NCBI GenBank assembly: GCA_015680685.1
Contig: MNCI01001825.1
Location: forward strand, 1,188,467-1,252,466
DNA length: 64,000 bases
Direction: 5' to 3'
Source of the DNA: Gnetum montanum
Taxonomy: Eukaryota; Streptophyta; Gnetopsida; Gnetales; Gnetaceae
Shown: piece after piece, positions 34,890 through 46,700 of the stretch
How the letters are laid out: each line of letters opens with the position of its first letter
Position numbering within the stretch: the first letter of the stretch is position 1
Notes under the pieces: model-generated
What the model saw: the letters and a program-made list of their open reading frames with translations, nothing else
Databases searched by the model: none
What the model was told of the DNA's origin: nothing
Translations under genes and position numbers: made by a program

Positions 34890-37800
34890 ATGGATTCTGC
34901 ATACACAACCACAGCTGCCATGATTACCACTGACTCGGGTGCCACATCTGTGAATCCCATCGCCGCCACTGGACCAGCCTCTGGTGTTATAGGACCTCAA
35001 GGACCATCGCGTTGGTCATTGAGACTACAAGGCAAAGACCCCGTATTTACTGTTGTAACCCCTGAGGAATACAACTTCATTTGCATCAAGATTCAGGCAA
35101 AGCTTGCTCTCAGCCGAGCTGAAATTGAGGCAAAGCGAAATTTGGAGATGATCCACCAAGGGGATCAGGATTTTACCCCTATCGCCTGCGACATCATCCC
35201 CTTGACAGGACATTACCACAAAATCATAACACAATTGGTCATGGCTAAGAGCCAGGCTACACAGTCTATGCTGGAACCTCAGAATGGGGAGGAAGAGGAA
35301 GATGAACTTGCAGCCCAGTCCAACCATTCTTACCACACTCTCAGCCCCCATACGTACATAAATCCCCTTTTTCCTTTCATAGGAGAAGCTGCCCCTCTTA
35401 ATCCAGCCATGACCATGCAAGCTCACATCCCTGTCATCCTGCAGGCCACTACACAGTCATCCATCTTACAAGTGCAAATACCCCAAAATAACATGGGGCA
35501 GTCTCGTCACCGCACGTAATCAGCATTCCTTCGGTGGTCCCAGCATCCACCATGCCCTATTTCATCCCTCAGATCCAACCCCATGCCATATCTACAACTC
35601 GCCCGGTGCAAAATCAGGCACAAATTTTATCGCTGCCGCCTCCTCTAACTCAACAGATCACAACCATCGTTCAACCACAGACATCTATCCAACAACCCAC
35701 CGCGAGTTAGTGGATCATCCACGTGGCACAACATAACCAGTCTGTGGTATATGGCGTGCAACCCTCAGTTGCACCCACAACGCATGTTCTGCAAATGGTC
35801 CCACAATATCCTTATCATCTCTATCCTACACAGCTGGCGGTGGCCAATCTCTCTTCTCAAACCGGTGGGTGGTGGTCCTCACAGGCACCTCCGTCTGCAG
35901 GGATCCCCGCTGCATCATCTGCCAGCCAAACGATCCCTCCGTTCCCTTTACCTGACGCAACTCTTGCAAGTCAACCCCCTGCTCCCCCTACACAGACATC
36001 TTCATCAACAGGCTTAGATCAAGTATTCTTACTTATTCAAACCCTCACCGAGGAGGTTAGACGCCTTAAGGCCATTGGTTCAGACACTATACAGATCATG
36101 GACTTCTATCAAGATGATCCTATTAGTCCAGCAATCCCCATGTTGTCGCTACCCCAGGGGATTTCCTTACCCCATTTCACTAAATATAATGGGGAGGGAG
36201 ATCCCAACGCCCACCTGGTCACCTTCAGATCTGAATCCTTGTTGCTACAACAATGGCCTCATAACAATCATCCGCGTCTTTGCGATGTCTTTGGCAGAGA
36301 AAGCTTTAGATTGGTATCGAGCCCTCCCTTGCTCCTCCATCTCAACCTTGGAAGAGCTTCTGACACAATTCGTGACTCGCTTTAAATACAACCTAAAGCC
36401 GGAGGTCACATTAGATCAACTTATGGGAGTGAAATAGGACCCGCTCGAACCAGTCCAAAAGTTCATACAGCGATGGAGTGCTACTTTGAATGAAATCCGT
36501 GAGCCAATCATGGAGGCCCATTTGCTGGCCATATTCAAAGGAGTAGTTAATGACTTCATTAAGTCTAAGCTATATTACCTTTCCCCTAGCTCGTTACATC
36601 AGGCCTTCGCCCAGACTAAAAGCATCCAAGATTCCACCGAGGCTAGCAAAGACCCGACATATGTCGCCTATAAGAATGCTAACAACAAGGGTAAGGATAA
36701 AGGCAAAACAACAACAACGACGGTAGCTGCGCTGGCTGAAGGCGCTAAGAAAGAAAACAAGAAGACACCTACAGCATCACCCGAGACCTTGGCTAGTACG
36801 AGTAGCACTAGCCAAGACACATCTGCCACTGAAAAACCCCCCCAGCCAAAACCAAACTTTGAGCGTAAAGATCGTTCAAAGTATATAGCCCTCCCTGTAA
36901 AACACTCAGAACTGTTGAAGCAACTATTAGGGGCAGGATACATTCAGCCTAAGAAGGTATCCAAAGAAGCTCTGAAGCATCACAGGCGTCATTGTGAACT
37001 GCTGAAGAATCCCTCTTTAGCCCTACCTGACGAACCACTAGTTCCGAGGTCTTTTAGGCTGGACCGCTTCTGTGACTACCACCAGTTGTGTGGTCATGAT
37101 ACAGATTACTGCTGGGCATTGAAAGATGATATTCAACGCATGATTGAAGATGGTTCACTCAGACTAGATGGCAGTAGTCCAATGCATCTGAAAAACCAAG
37201 CGTTGCATGTGTACAAGAATCCATTAAACGCAAATGATGCCCTGTACACAATCAACATGGTAAGTACGGATGGTGAGAGGAAAGCACCGCCCAAACAACC
37301 TTTTGTTTTGCGTGTACCTACCAACTCACCAAGGGGGACAAGCCTTTCACCAGTAGCTAGTGGTTTCTCAAGGCCACCCTTCATCATTCGGGCGCCTTCT
37401 CCAGATTCAACTCAGCCTTCCAGTAACAGTAAAGCCACAGCTATGTCCACGCCCACACCTAAGGTGCCTTTCATTCTCAGGGTGCCAAAATCACTGGCTG
37501 CCTCTTTTACGCAGGGGCAAGCCTCTAACACAAATCCTCAACCATCACCTAATAAACAAAAGGAAGGGGATGCGTCTAGTAATGCCATAAAAAATCACCT
37601 TACGCTAGGCTTCGCTAGGCCCAGGCCCTTGGCCTCTGTCCCTGCGTCCGTGCCTCATGGATAAGACAAGGGTATAGAAACATAGCCACCTCCCCTTGGC
37701 AAGAAAAAGAGCATCGCTCCAGCCGATGCTGTTCCACCTCGGGAGATTCATCTCTTGGGGTGAATGGAAGAAAACAAAGGGGACAGACAAGCCAGTAGAG

Positions 37801-38600
37801 AACAGGATCTCCTCGATGTGTTTACGTAGGTTAAACAGGCTCTGAAACAAAAAAATACAACTCTGAGCCTCTATGACCTGCTCATGATGTCTCAAAAACA
37901 CCGTGAGGCCATGGTCTGCATGCTAACATCCATACCTGTGGAGGAAAGCTTACTAGTGAAGGAGGAAGCGATACACACTGTCATGTTTCCCTCTGACGTT
38001 GAGCGACCTAAACCTACCTCATTGACCTTTCATGATGAATCCATCAAAGATGATCCTGAGAAAGGTCAAGTGACAACTGAACCGATGTTTATCACCATCT
38101 AGGTTGGTCAATATCAAATCCAGAGGGTGCACGTGGACGACGGTGCAGCTACAAATGTCATTCCTTATCCCATCATGGATAGGTTGGGTCTGGTCGACCA
38201 GATCAGTCCCACAATGACAACATGTGTAAAGTCATTCAACGGAGCATGGGTTCAGGTCAAGGGGATGGTATGCATCGAATTTGTGGCAGGGGATCAATTC
38301 CCAATGGACGCTACATTCCTTGTCGTCGAGGAGATGCTCGGGTTCAACTTAATTCTAGGGAGGCCTTGGCTAGCCCAACTGAGGGCGGTTTCATCACCAA
38401 TCCATCAGGAAATACACCTACCCTATGCAGGGGAAGAGGTTGTAATACGTGGTGACAAAATCACCCCCAGGACTGTCAACAATATCGAAGAGGAATGGGG
38501 TTCGGAGATAGAAACATTGGATGATCAGACCCATCCCCGAAACCCTGAACAAACCAAAATAAATGATGACAGTCTAGCCTGGGCCAACCTGCCATTTTAG
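34890..38600 (+). pseudogene. Gypsy-2 gag-protease polyprotein (broken)
   Basis: ATG at 34890. Parts: N-terminal segment with TPEEYNFICIKIQAKL; Gln/Pro-rich linker; gag domain about 36095-36640 (DFYQDDPISPAIP, ALDWYRALPCSS, FIQRWSATLNEI); Lys-rich stretch; zinc knuckle near 37068 (CDYHQLCGHDTDYC, Cys-His-His-Cys type); three PF(V/I)(L/I)R(V/A)P repeats (about 37295, 37375 and 37468); protease with VHVDDGAATN near 38128 and LILGRPWLAQ near 38352. It changes frame after 35519 and again near 36250. In-frame stops lie near 36435, 37662, 37764 and 38101. The protease active site is DDG in place of the usual D(T/S)G. Confidence 0.9.
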
Positions 38601-38920
38601 GATGATGGTGTGGAAGAGTCAGACTGCAAACCTCCCTGCCCTTACGCATCACTGAACGTAAGGGCCATCAAGAAACAATTACGAATTAGTGATTAATCTG
38701 AATAGCATTTACGCGCATCTTAACGTCTTTACTAATTTTTCCTTTTACGCTTAGCAGTTTGCATTGTCAATCTTCTTTAATATATTCATACATATTTACG
38801 CTTTCTATTCATTATGCCATTCACATTTCTTTATATACGCTATTTACGCTCCTTGATCATTTTAATGCAATTACACAGAAATGTACATTATTATCAATTA
38901 CGCTTCCAAACTTACGCATT
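38601..38920 (+). other. spacer after gypsy-2 protease
   Basis: No gene beyond a possible short in-frame tail of the polyprotein. Rich in TTTACGC / TACGCT words (near 38709, 38746, 38799, 38837 and 38900). A GAACGTAAGG near 38655 looks like a splice donor that could pair with the acceptor at 43748. Confidence 0.5.
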
Positions 38921-39106
38921 GGCCCGCAACGGCCTTAAACTAGTAGTGGCCCGCAACAACCTTAAACTAGTAGTGGCCAACAACGGCCTTAAATTAGTTG
39001 TGGCCCGCAACGGCCTTAAACTAGCTATGGCCCGCAACGACCTAAAACTAGTGATGGCCCGCAACGGCCTAAAACTAGTGACGGCCCGCAATAGCCTTAA
39101 ACTAGC
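38921..39106 (+). repeat. tandem array A of gypsy-2
   Basis: Seven copies of a 26-bp unit, GGCCCGCAACGGCCTTAAAC plus TAGTAGT. It lies between the protease and the end of the antisense gene, as in gypsy-1. Confidence 0.92.
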
Positions 39107-39297
39107 AATTCCATTTCATAGCAACGTAACTTATTCTAAACCTTTGACAACTACATTTACACTCTGCAAATAAAGATATAAACCTAAAATAAAATAAATA
39201 GCATTTAAAACCATACAGAAGATCTTAATGCCAGTCTTTTCAACATTCATATAACCATTGTTCAATTCCAATCAATAAAATCATGCGTAAGTTATAG

Positions 39298-42200
39298 TTA
39301 CGCATCCCCCCTAGTGCCACTATCACCCATATCCCTTAGGTCAAGCTCTAAGCCTAATAAATCGTCCTCAAGTGGGCTATCCTTCTTAGAAGGTATTCCT
39401 TCGCGAGGAATGCCATCCCCACGAGGCCCTTGCTCTAATGTCGGCTCCACAAGAGGATGCTCTTCGCTATTACACTCCTCTTCTTCTGCTTGTTCCCCAC
39501 CCTGTTCACCTTGTCCCTTCAATTCTTGTACCTGTACACAGTAAATACATTAGCAAAGACTTAAACCCTTAATCAGAAAATTTAAATTCAATAATGTTTA
39601 AACTTACTCGTGACGGCCCTGCTTCCGCAGCAAAGGGAAGCTGTTCTAAACCGACCCATAGACACTGCATAATCTCATCTTCCATTAGTTCAGACCATGT
39701 GCTGTTCCCCAGAGCAGCTCCAGCCTTTACCTTCCCCTTTTCCAGACTAGTCCAGTGAGGCGGATCAGGGAAGAAAGTAGGGATAATAGTCTCGCCCCCA
39801 GGAAGAGTCATTTCTCTTTCCGGTAACGCACTTACTGTCACCTGCTCCTAAAACTTCTCAAAAGCTTGGGATGCGCCAATGACATCAAGGTATACCCGCA
39901 AGGATTGAGCTTCGATGGTAGAATCACGGTAATGCTGATGATAAGAGAGATACTCTCGCTTATACAGATGTTTGTGATCTTTTTCCTTTTGCCCCCACTC
40001 TTGCACACTTGTGCAGAAATCCTTCCAGTCTTGGATTTTTTGAGATAACAGCTCTATCTGCATCCGCTGCTCCACCAATTCCTGACTGGTTTGCACACTG
40101 TTCCTGACTGTAGTCCAGTAGCGGGAGTAGTCAATAACAGTTGTGCACCAGTCCTCATCACCCATTTCCCACGCTTGCAGGAACTCGCATCGCGATTTTA
40201 AGTCTCTGACCTCTTTTGCCAGAGACTCCTTCTCCCTCTCTAACCTCTGCAGCCTTTTCCAGAGGTCTTCATTGACACTCTTACTCTCCCACAAGGAGTG
40301 AGTCGAGCGTAATGCACATTTACGCATCTCCTCATAAATATTGCATGGCACGATCGCCCCGTCAGATGGTCCCATCGAAGGTGAGCTCCTGACAGCAAAC
40401 ATTATCAATATAAATGAAACATTACCACTTTCTAATAAAATAAACCTATTATAGTTATAACATACCAGCTCCAGGATCGACGCGCTTGAGGTGCTCGATC
40501 ATATTGCTGACAACGCCTTCCATGAAGGCGAATTTGTCAGGAAACTCTTTCCATGTTCTACTCACAGAGACAGACATGGATACATCTTCTTCACCTGTAG
40601 CGTAATTTAGTTAAAAATCCTAATTATTAACAAAACTCAAGATATCCAATGTGCTTATTACCTCTGCCGGTTACAGTGGGGGGTGCGTCGACAATTCCCG
40701 CCTCCTCCCTCTCCTCACGCACAAGAGTCTGTGTGTCGCTAGTTCTAATAGCTGGGGGCTCTTCTTCCAAAACTGAGGCCCCTTCTCCATGACTTAATAT
40801 CACTACCCCTGTCTCAAGGATCAACTGCTCCGTAGGTCTCACTGTTCATATCACATTCACATTTAGACAATTCAAAATATCCTAAATAGAAATTACGTAA
40901 TACAATAACTTTCACCACGTTTCTTTTATGCTTACCAGGCAGAGGTTTACTCCATTGAACTCTGACTTGCATGGTTTGGCCTATGCCACTCCCAGGCTCC
41001 GCAGGGGCCTTGGTTAAGCGAAGCCTTTTACGCCAAGCCAAAGTCTCTACAATCTCTACCGCCAAGCGTTTCCCTCGCGAAGTGTCACCAGTGTAAATGG
41101 GCATCACCCCGCCTACACTGTCGGGGCCTTGCACTCGAGACGCCACCAAATCCCTTGTCGTTATAGACAGAGATTTTCCAATCCCTTCTGGGGGATCCTA
41201 TCCATGGGTAGTGCTGAAAATGTGGGTAATACAAGGTTTGGATAGCTAGTCTCGGTCCTGCAACACCCTGACCCGATTCCTCTGGATGACCAAAAATTTG
41301 GCAAAACATCGAAGGCAAGCTATGAAGAAGGCATAATGCACGTTGAAACGAGAATCAAGCTTCTGGCGAAGCCTGATCATTTCAGTGCGTAACCCCTCAG
41401 CAAAGTAGCTTGCCGAGTCAAACTGGGTTCCTTCCTCCATAACCTCCCGCATGATACGGGTCTGTTCTATGGTGAAGAACCTCCCTTGCAAGAGTGTTTT
41501 GGGGAAAGCCCAGGCCCGAAACAGGGGATAAATTGTCTTGGCGATCTCTGGTTTGATCTTCTCACAAGGGATCCCCTTAGCCTCCTTCTTGGCCCCTAGA
41601 CACTCCTCCAGCCACTCCTGACAAGCGAGGCTCCTCTTCACCTTTTCCTCTATGGGAAGGCCATCAGAGGGGATGCCGAAAATGTCTGCAAAAAGCTGAG
41701 CATCAATATCAAAACTTACACGTACGTGATGCACACACGTGCAAAAGCGCTGAGCCCTTTCGCTGAAGGAGTTGACCAGGGTTAACATTTCACTGACGGG
41801 GACATCAGGGGTTACAGCCAAAAATAAGTGCATTAGCCTTGCTTGGCGCAGCTTGGTAACCATCGCAACCGGGGCCGTCGCATGGCCGAGCCAGCATTGT
41901 GCCTCCTTGATGTCGCAGTAGTGGAAGAGAAGGGTATTCGCCTCACGGCCGAAAATTGTAAGGGTAATCTCCTAGGATTCCTTGACTGAAAAATGCAAGA
42001 CACATGTCAAAAAATACTATTACGTGACATTCACGATTCACAATCACATTATGCAATAATAAAATACACAGCAATTTTACCAGGTCCAAATGGCAAAGGA
42101 AAGGGAGGAAGTTTCCTCTACACGTCTGCAACAGTAAGGGGCGGATCCAAAGTCCAATTGTCATGTAACCACCCGAGATTCTGGCAATTCTCAAAAGCAT

Positions 42201-43280
42201 CAGCATAACGGGTGGGGTATTCATGAATGTCAAAGCCGATCTACCCCATTACACCAGCGCATACATTGCTAGTAGAGGTAAACGCCTTTATTGTCATTTC
42301 AGTCCAAGTTAAGGTATCACCATTGCCTACTAACTTGTTCTCATGGATAAAAAACCTGTACCATACCACATATGTTTATCTTACGCTTCAGACCATAGAC
42401 ATATAATGACAATACTGCCAATAAAACCACTTACCCCCCTGAATAATACACTGTGCCTGGTGGATTCTGGAAGTAAGTCGAGACATGATGGGCCACGAAC
42501 AAAGTGTTGTATGCGTGGTAACAGCTAAATTGAGCCATTTCCAAGATCCAACTTAAGCACCTCAACCCTCTGGTGCTAAGTTCGTGGTCCTAGGGATGAC
42601 CAGTGTCGATAGCCCCATCTATCAAGAAAGCTAGAATTCCCTGCGTAGAACCCACTAACAGGTGCTCCAAAATGGCGCCAGCAATATCTCTCGACAGGTG
42701 TGACTATACAATAATGCTGTAGTTATGCAGTAAAAACTACAAAAACTCCAGCGCATCCTTTCAAAACCATATGGCCCTCCCATGCAATCGAGTCTGAGGG
42801 AAAGGAACATTAGGTACGATTGGGTTTACGCAGCATAAAACCCCGACTATATCCAAGATGATTAGAATGGGTCTTAACATGATACTGTACAGAGACGATA
42901 ATAAACACATCAATGTCTAGATTCAGATTTGCATGCTTAAAATACAGAAAATCTACAGATTACGCTTAGCTATTCATGCCGAAATCGCCTAAACCCTTGC
43001 AACAGTATAAGGTTTGTCCCTGACAATAGCGATAGACGCAATCCTAGTGTATAAACCCTCATGCTAACGCGAGGTCTATAGTCTAAAAATTTAATATACG
43101 CAGACGATGCTACAAGAATAAACATTGCAAAAGTAACACGAATAAGCAAGGGATGGCATACTGATTCAAAGGCGTAGGGTTTCTCACTTCGACCATTGCC
43201 TGCGAGGCATGCTACAGGCTCCCTTGCACCTCGTCAATCTTGGCCAATTTTGTGTTCTTCCCTCTCACTTTAGGCGTCAT
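39298..43280 (-). CDS. antisense eight-exon gene of gypsy-2 (hypothetical, with a few stops)
   Basis: Minus-strand gene, ATG at 43278-43280, stop TAA at 39298-39300. Exons: 43162-43280 (119 bp), 42435-42884 (450), 42081-42355 (275), 40936-41985 (1050), 40662-40841 (180), 40466-40594 (129), 39608-40388 (781) and 39298-39531 (234). Each intron runs GT to AG (for example GTATGT...CAG at 40389-40465), and reading phase is kept across the first six exons. Roughly 1,070 codons. Parts: LAKIDEVQ start; NIF/FCP1-like exon 2; unknown exon 3; exon 4 with TCVHHVRVSF and LFADIFGIPSDGLPI; an acidic exon 5; a coiled coil in exon 7 (ESKSVNEDLWKRL...); a Glu-rich tail. About eight in-frame stops, plus a small deletion with frame change at the start of exon 7, make it inactive. 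Function unknown. Homologous to 18486-23126. Confidence 0.82.
42435..42884 (-). other. exon 2 of the gypsy-2 antisense gene: NIF/FCP1-like domain
   Basis: Same length and phase as the gypsy-1 exon. Motifs: LIILDIVGVLCCV (first Asp kept, second replaced by Val), DALEFL and FLLHNYSIIV interrupted by three stops at former Trp/Gln codons, and YNTLFVAHHVST...NPPGTVYY. The acidic pair expected after the fourth motif is Ala-His-His in both elements, so the loss predates their divergence. Family assignment is tentative. Confidence 0.5.
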
Positions 43281-43419
43281 TGTTGCAGCTCTAGCACTTT
43301 CGCACCTTCATGCCTTTGCAAACAACACACTCCAATCTTCTGCTCCTCCTTTCTCTCTGTAATAGCTAAGAATTCAAATTCGCAATGGCAAACAACCTGC
43401 TCTAAATGAAAACTGCTTA

Positions 43420-43427
43420 CTTATATG
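43420..43427 (-). promoter_or_regulatory. TATA-like box of the gypsy-2 antisense gene
   Basis: CATATAAG on the minus strand, about 140-147 bp upstream of the antisense ATG. The spacing matches that of the clearer TATA box in gypsy-1. Confidence 0.45.
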
Positions 43428-43714
43428 CAAAATTTAACTAACTTGATACCCGATTTCAGCGAGACTTGCCTAAATGCTGGTGTGAGCTAGAACCTGAGGA
43501 TCGAGGCATTAATTGCATCAGATATCACACGCATTACGGTCTGAAACAACCCTAAACTATTGTATCTTATCTCCTCGTAATCAGGTCTCATTAATTACAG
43601 GTTGTTCGCGAAATTTAAAATTTAGTTAGTCTTACGCTCAGTAACGTCACGTCACGTCCTATACACTAGACTAAGCATTATTCATTAAGCACTTATCACA
43701 TCAAACTTAGTATC

Positions 43715-43748
43715 TTTCTAATTACTCTCGTATTTGACAATTTTGCAG
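43715..43748 (+). other. splice-acceptor-like site before gypsy-2 pol
   Basis: A T-rich tract ending ACAATTTTGCAG, 12 bp before the pol ATG at 43761. Ogre-type elements are known to splice out an intron near the protease/RT boundary. Here the implied intron would contain array A and the whole antisense gene. Confidence 0.5.
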
Positions 43749-43760
43749 GATAATTGACAA

Positions 43761-46700
43761 ATGGAAAAAATTTTATCTACACCGCTAGTTTTAACAAGCT
43801 TACACGGTGAAATCATTAGACAGCTTGATCTCACACTAATAGAAACTAACCTAGCCCTTAATGACACAATCATAGCCACGTTGAAAACATCTCTAGACTG
43901 GCCAGAGCAATCGACGCGCACGCTATATTTGGAAGCTGGAGATGTAACCGAAGATCCACTCAACGAGGTCTCTGTAGTTACGCATAGGGGTGAGACTAAA
44001 ACTCTCAAGGTTAGTTCTCTATTAGACCAAAAGGCACATGACGACATAAAACAGGTCCTCCAGAATAATATCACGGTGTTTGCATGGTCATACGAGGATA
44101 TGCCGAGACTAGACCCAAGATTAATTCAACACAACATAATCCTAGATCCCCATATCAAAGCCGTCAGATAGAAAGCACAAAAGATCAAGCTAGAAGTCGT
44201 GCTAGCAGTATGTGATGAAATCACTAAACTGTACCAAGCTGGTTTTATTCGTGCGGTTGATTACTCAAATTGGGTATCTAACATTATAGTGGTTCCTAAA
44301 AAGGCCGGAGGAATACGCATATGCATAGACTTCCAGGACTTGAACAAAGCTACAATCAAAGATAACTTCCCTTTGCCAAGTATCGATCAATTAGTGGATA
44401 CAACCGCTGGACATGCGCTTTTGTCCTTCATGGATGGCTTCTCAGGCTACAATCAAATATGCATCAATCCAGAGCACCAGCTAACAACGGTATTCATGAC
44501 GCCCTGGGGGACCTTTTGTTACACCATGATGCCTTTTGGCTTAAAAAACGTCGGAGCGACGTATCAACGAGCCATGGCGTACATCTTTAGCGATTACCTC
44601 CTAGGGAGACTGAATGTTTATGTTGACGATATAGCTGTTAAGTCTATAAGGTCATAGGACCATTCAGAGGATCTGGAGTTAGTCCTTAAAAGATGTTCTA
44701 AATATGACCTTCAGCTCAACCCAAAGAAGTGTGTGTTCGGAGTCAAAACCGGACGTATGCTGGGGTTTGTGGTGTTAGAAACCAGCATACGAGTAGACCC
44801 TGATAAGGTCAAGGCCATTTTTGAATTAACAACTCCTACAAATCTTAAGCAATTACGTGGATTACAAGGGAGGTTACAGTTTATCAAGCGGTTCATCTAT
44901 AGATTAACCGACAAGTTACACCCTATGCAACATTTGCTTAGAAAGGGGGTCAATTTCGAATGGACAGAAGCGTGCATTTGATAGCCTAAAACGGGAACTT
45001 CAATGCTTGCCAACGGTATTCCCGCCACAAAGGGATCAACCGTTCTACATTTACCTTGCAACTTTGGACGTAGCCTTAGCCACATTACTCTGTCAAAAGA
45101 GAAGTGATGGGTCAAAAGTACCCATTTACTACTTGAGTCATGCCCTATGTGCGTATGAAATGAGGTACAATGAAGTAGAGTGTAATTGCCTAGCCTTAGT
45201 GTTCATGCTAAAGAAGTGTAGGCACTATCTCTTCCGTAGTCAGGTTAACATCATCTGTAAAAACAACATTCTTAGGGCCATTACACATAACTTATACGAA
45301 AGTAGCAAAATAGCTCGTTGGAAGGCTATCACGGCGGAATTCGATTTGCATTACATTGGCCAATATTCTATGAAAGGCCAAGCGATAGCCGACCAATTAA
45401 TAACATCACCTATTGACAGTCAGGCAACCATAGAGCCTGAATTTCCAGATGAACACGTACATAGTTTAAGCCCTGTTTTAATAGGCCTCGAAGCAACGTT
45501 ATACTTTGATGGAGCTTCAACTATTAGAGGTGACAGCGCCACTACAGTTATTACACTATCACTTGAGGATGTGCGTCTTCACACTTATCGCTTGACCTTC
45601 CCTTGTATGAACAACGTGGCAGAGTATGAGGGGCTCCTCAGGGGATTACTAACTACCAGCGAACTCAATGTTCAACACCTGGCAATTAGGGGTGATTCGA
45701 TGCTCATCATCAATCAGATCATAGGAGTCTACGCCTGCAAGGCTGCACATTTACAGCCCTACTGCGATATGGCTAAAGATCTTCTGAAGTGGTTCACGAC
45801 CATCGATGCCCAAAATGTGCCACGCAATGATAACACACTGGCCGACGCACTGGCTACACTGGCTTTGAACGTGCCTTCACACCTGTTCGACACCTGTTCC
45901 ACATTAATAACAGATTGCATAGATCCCATCGTTCAGGTGGCACAAATATCCTCTCTGCTCGAGGACAGAATGCCAGAGTGGTAAGATAGCATTAAGACTT
46001 ACCTCTTGCATGGCGAGCCACGGCATGAATTAACATGAGCGCAGAAAGATGCAATCCGCAAGTGAGCTAGGCAATATGTCATCATAGGAGACAGTACTCT
46101 CTATAGACACTCTTTTGATGGTGTGCTACTTACTTGCGTTAACAAGGACCAAGCACAACGTATAGTCGACGAGGTCCACGAGGGTTTATGCAGAGGACAC
46201 ATAGCACCACGGGCTATGGCTTTAAAAATCCATCGCTTAGGGTATTACTGGACATACATGGAAAAATATTGTCTAACAAAGGTTAAACTTGTAACATGTG
46301 TTAGTGTTACGCAAATCTTATACACGTGTCACCTACAGAGTTACATACGACTTAGATAACATGGCTGTTTCAACGATGGGGACTAGACATTATAGGTCCC
46401 ATCACACCAAAATCTTCCGCAGGTCATAGCTTCATAACTACTGCCATTGAGTACATCACAAAGTGGGTAGAAGCTATTCCTTTATGGAAGATCACATCTC
46501 AACATATTTGCCATTTCATCTTAGACAACATTGTAACCAGATTTGGTCTCCCGATGACTATCGTGACCGATAATGGGCCACAGTTTAGTAGTACAGAAAC
46601 CAAATCCTTCTGTGATAGCCTTGGCATTAAACAATCTTTTTCCTCACCCTATTACCCACAAGCAAATGTTCAAGCTGAAGCCAACAACAAAGTCATCATC

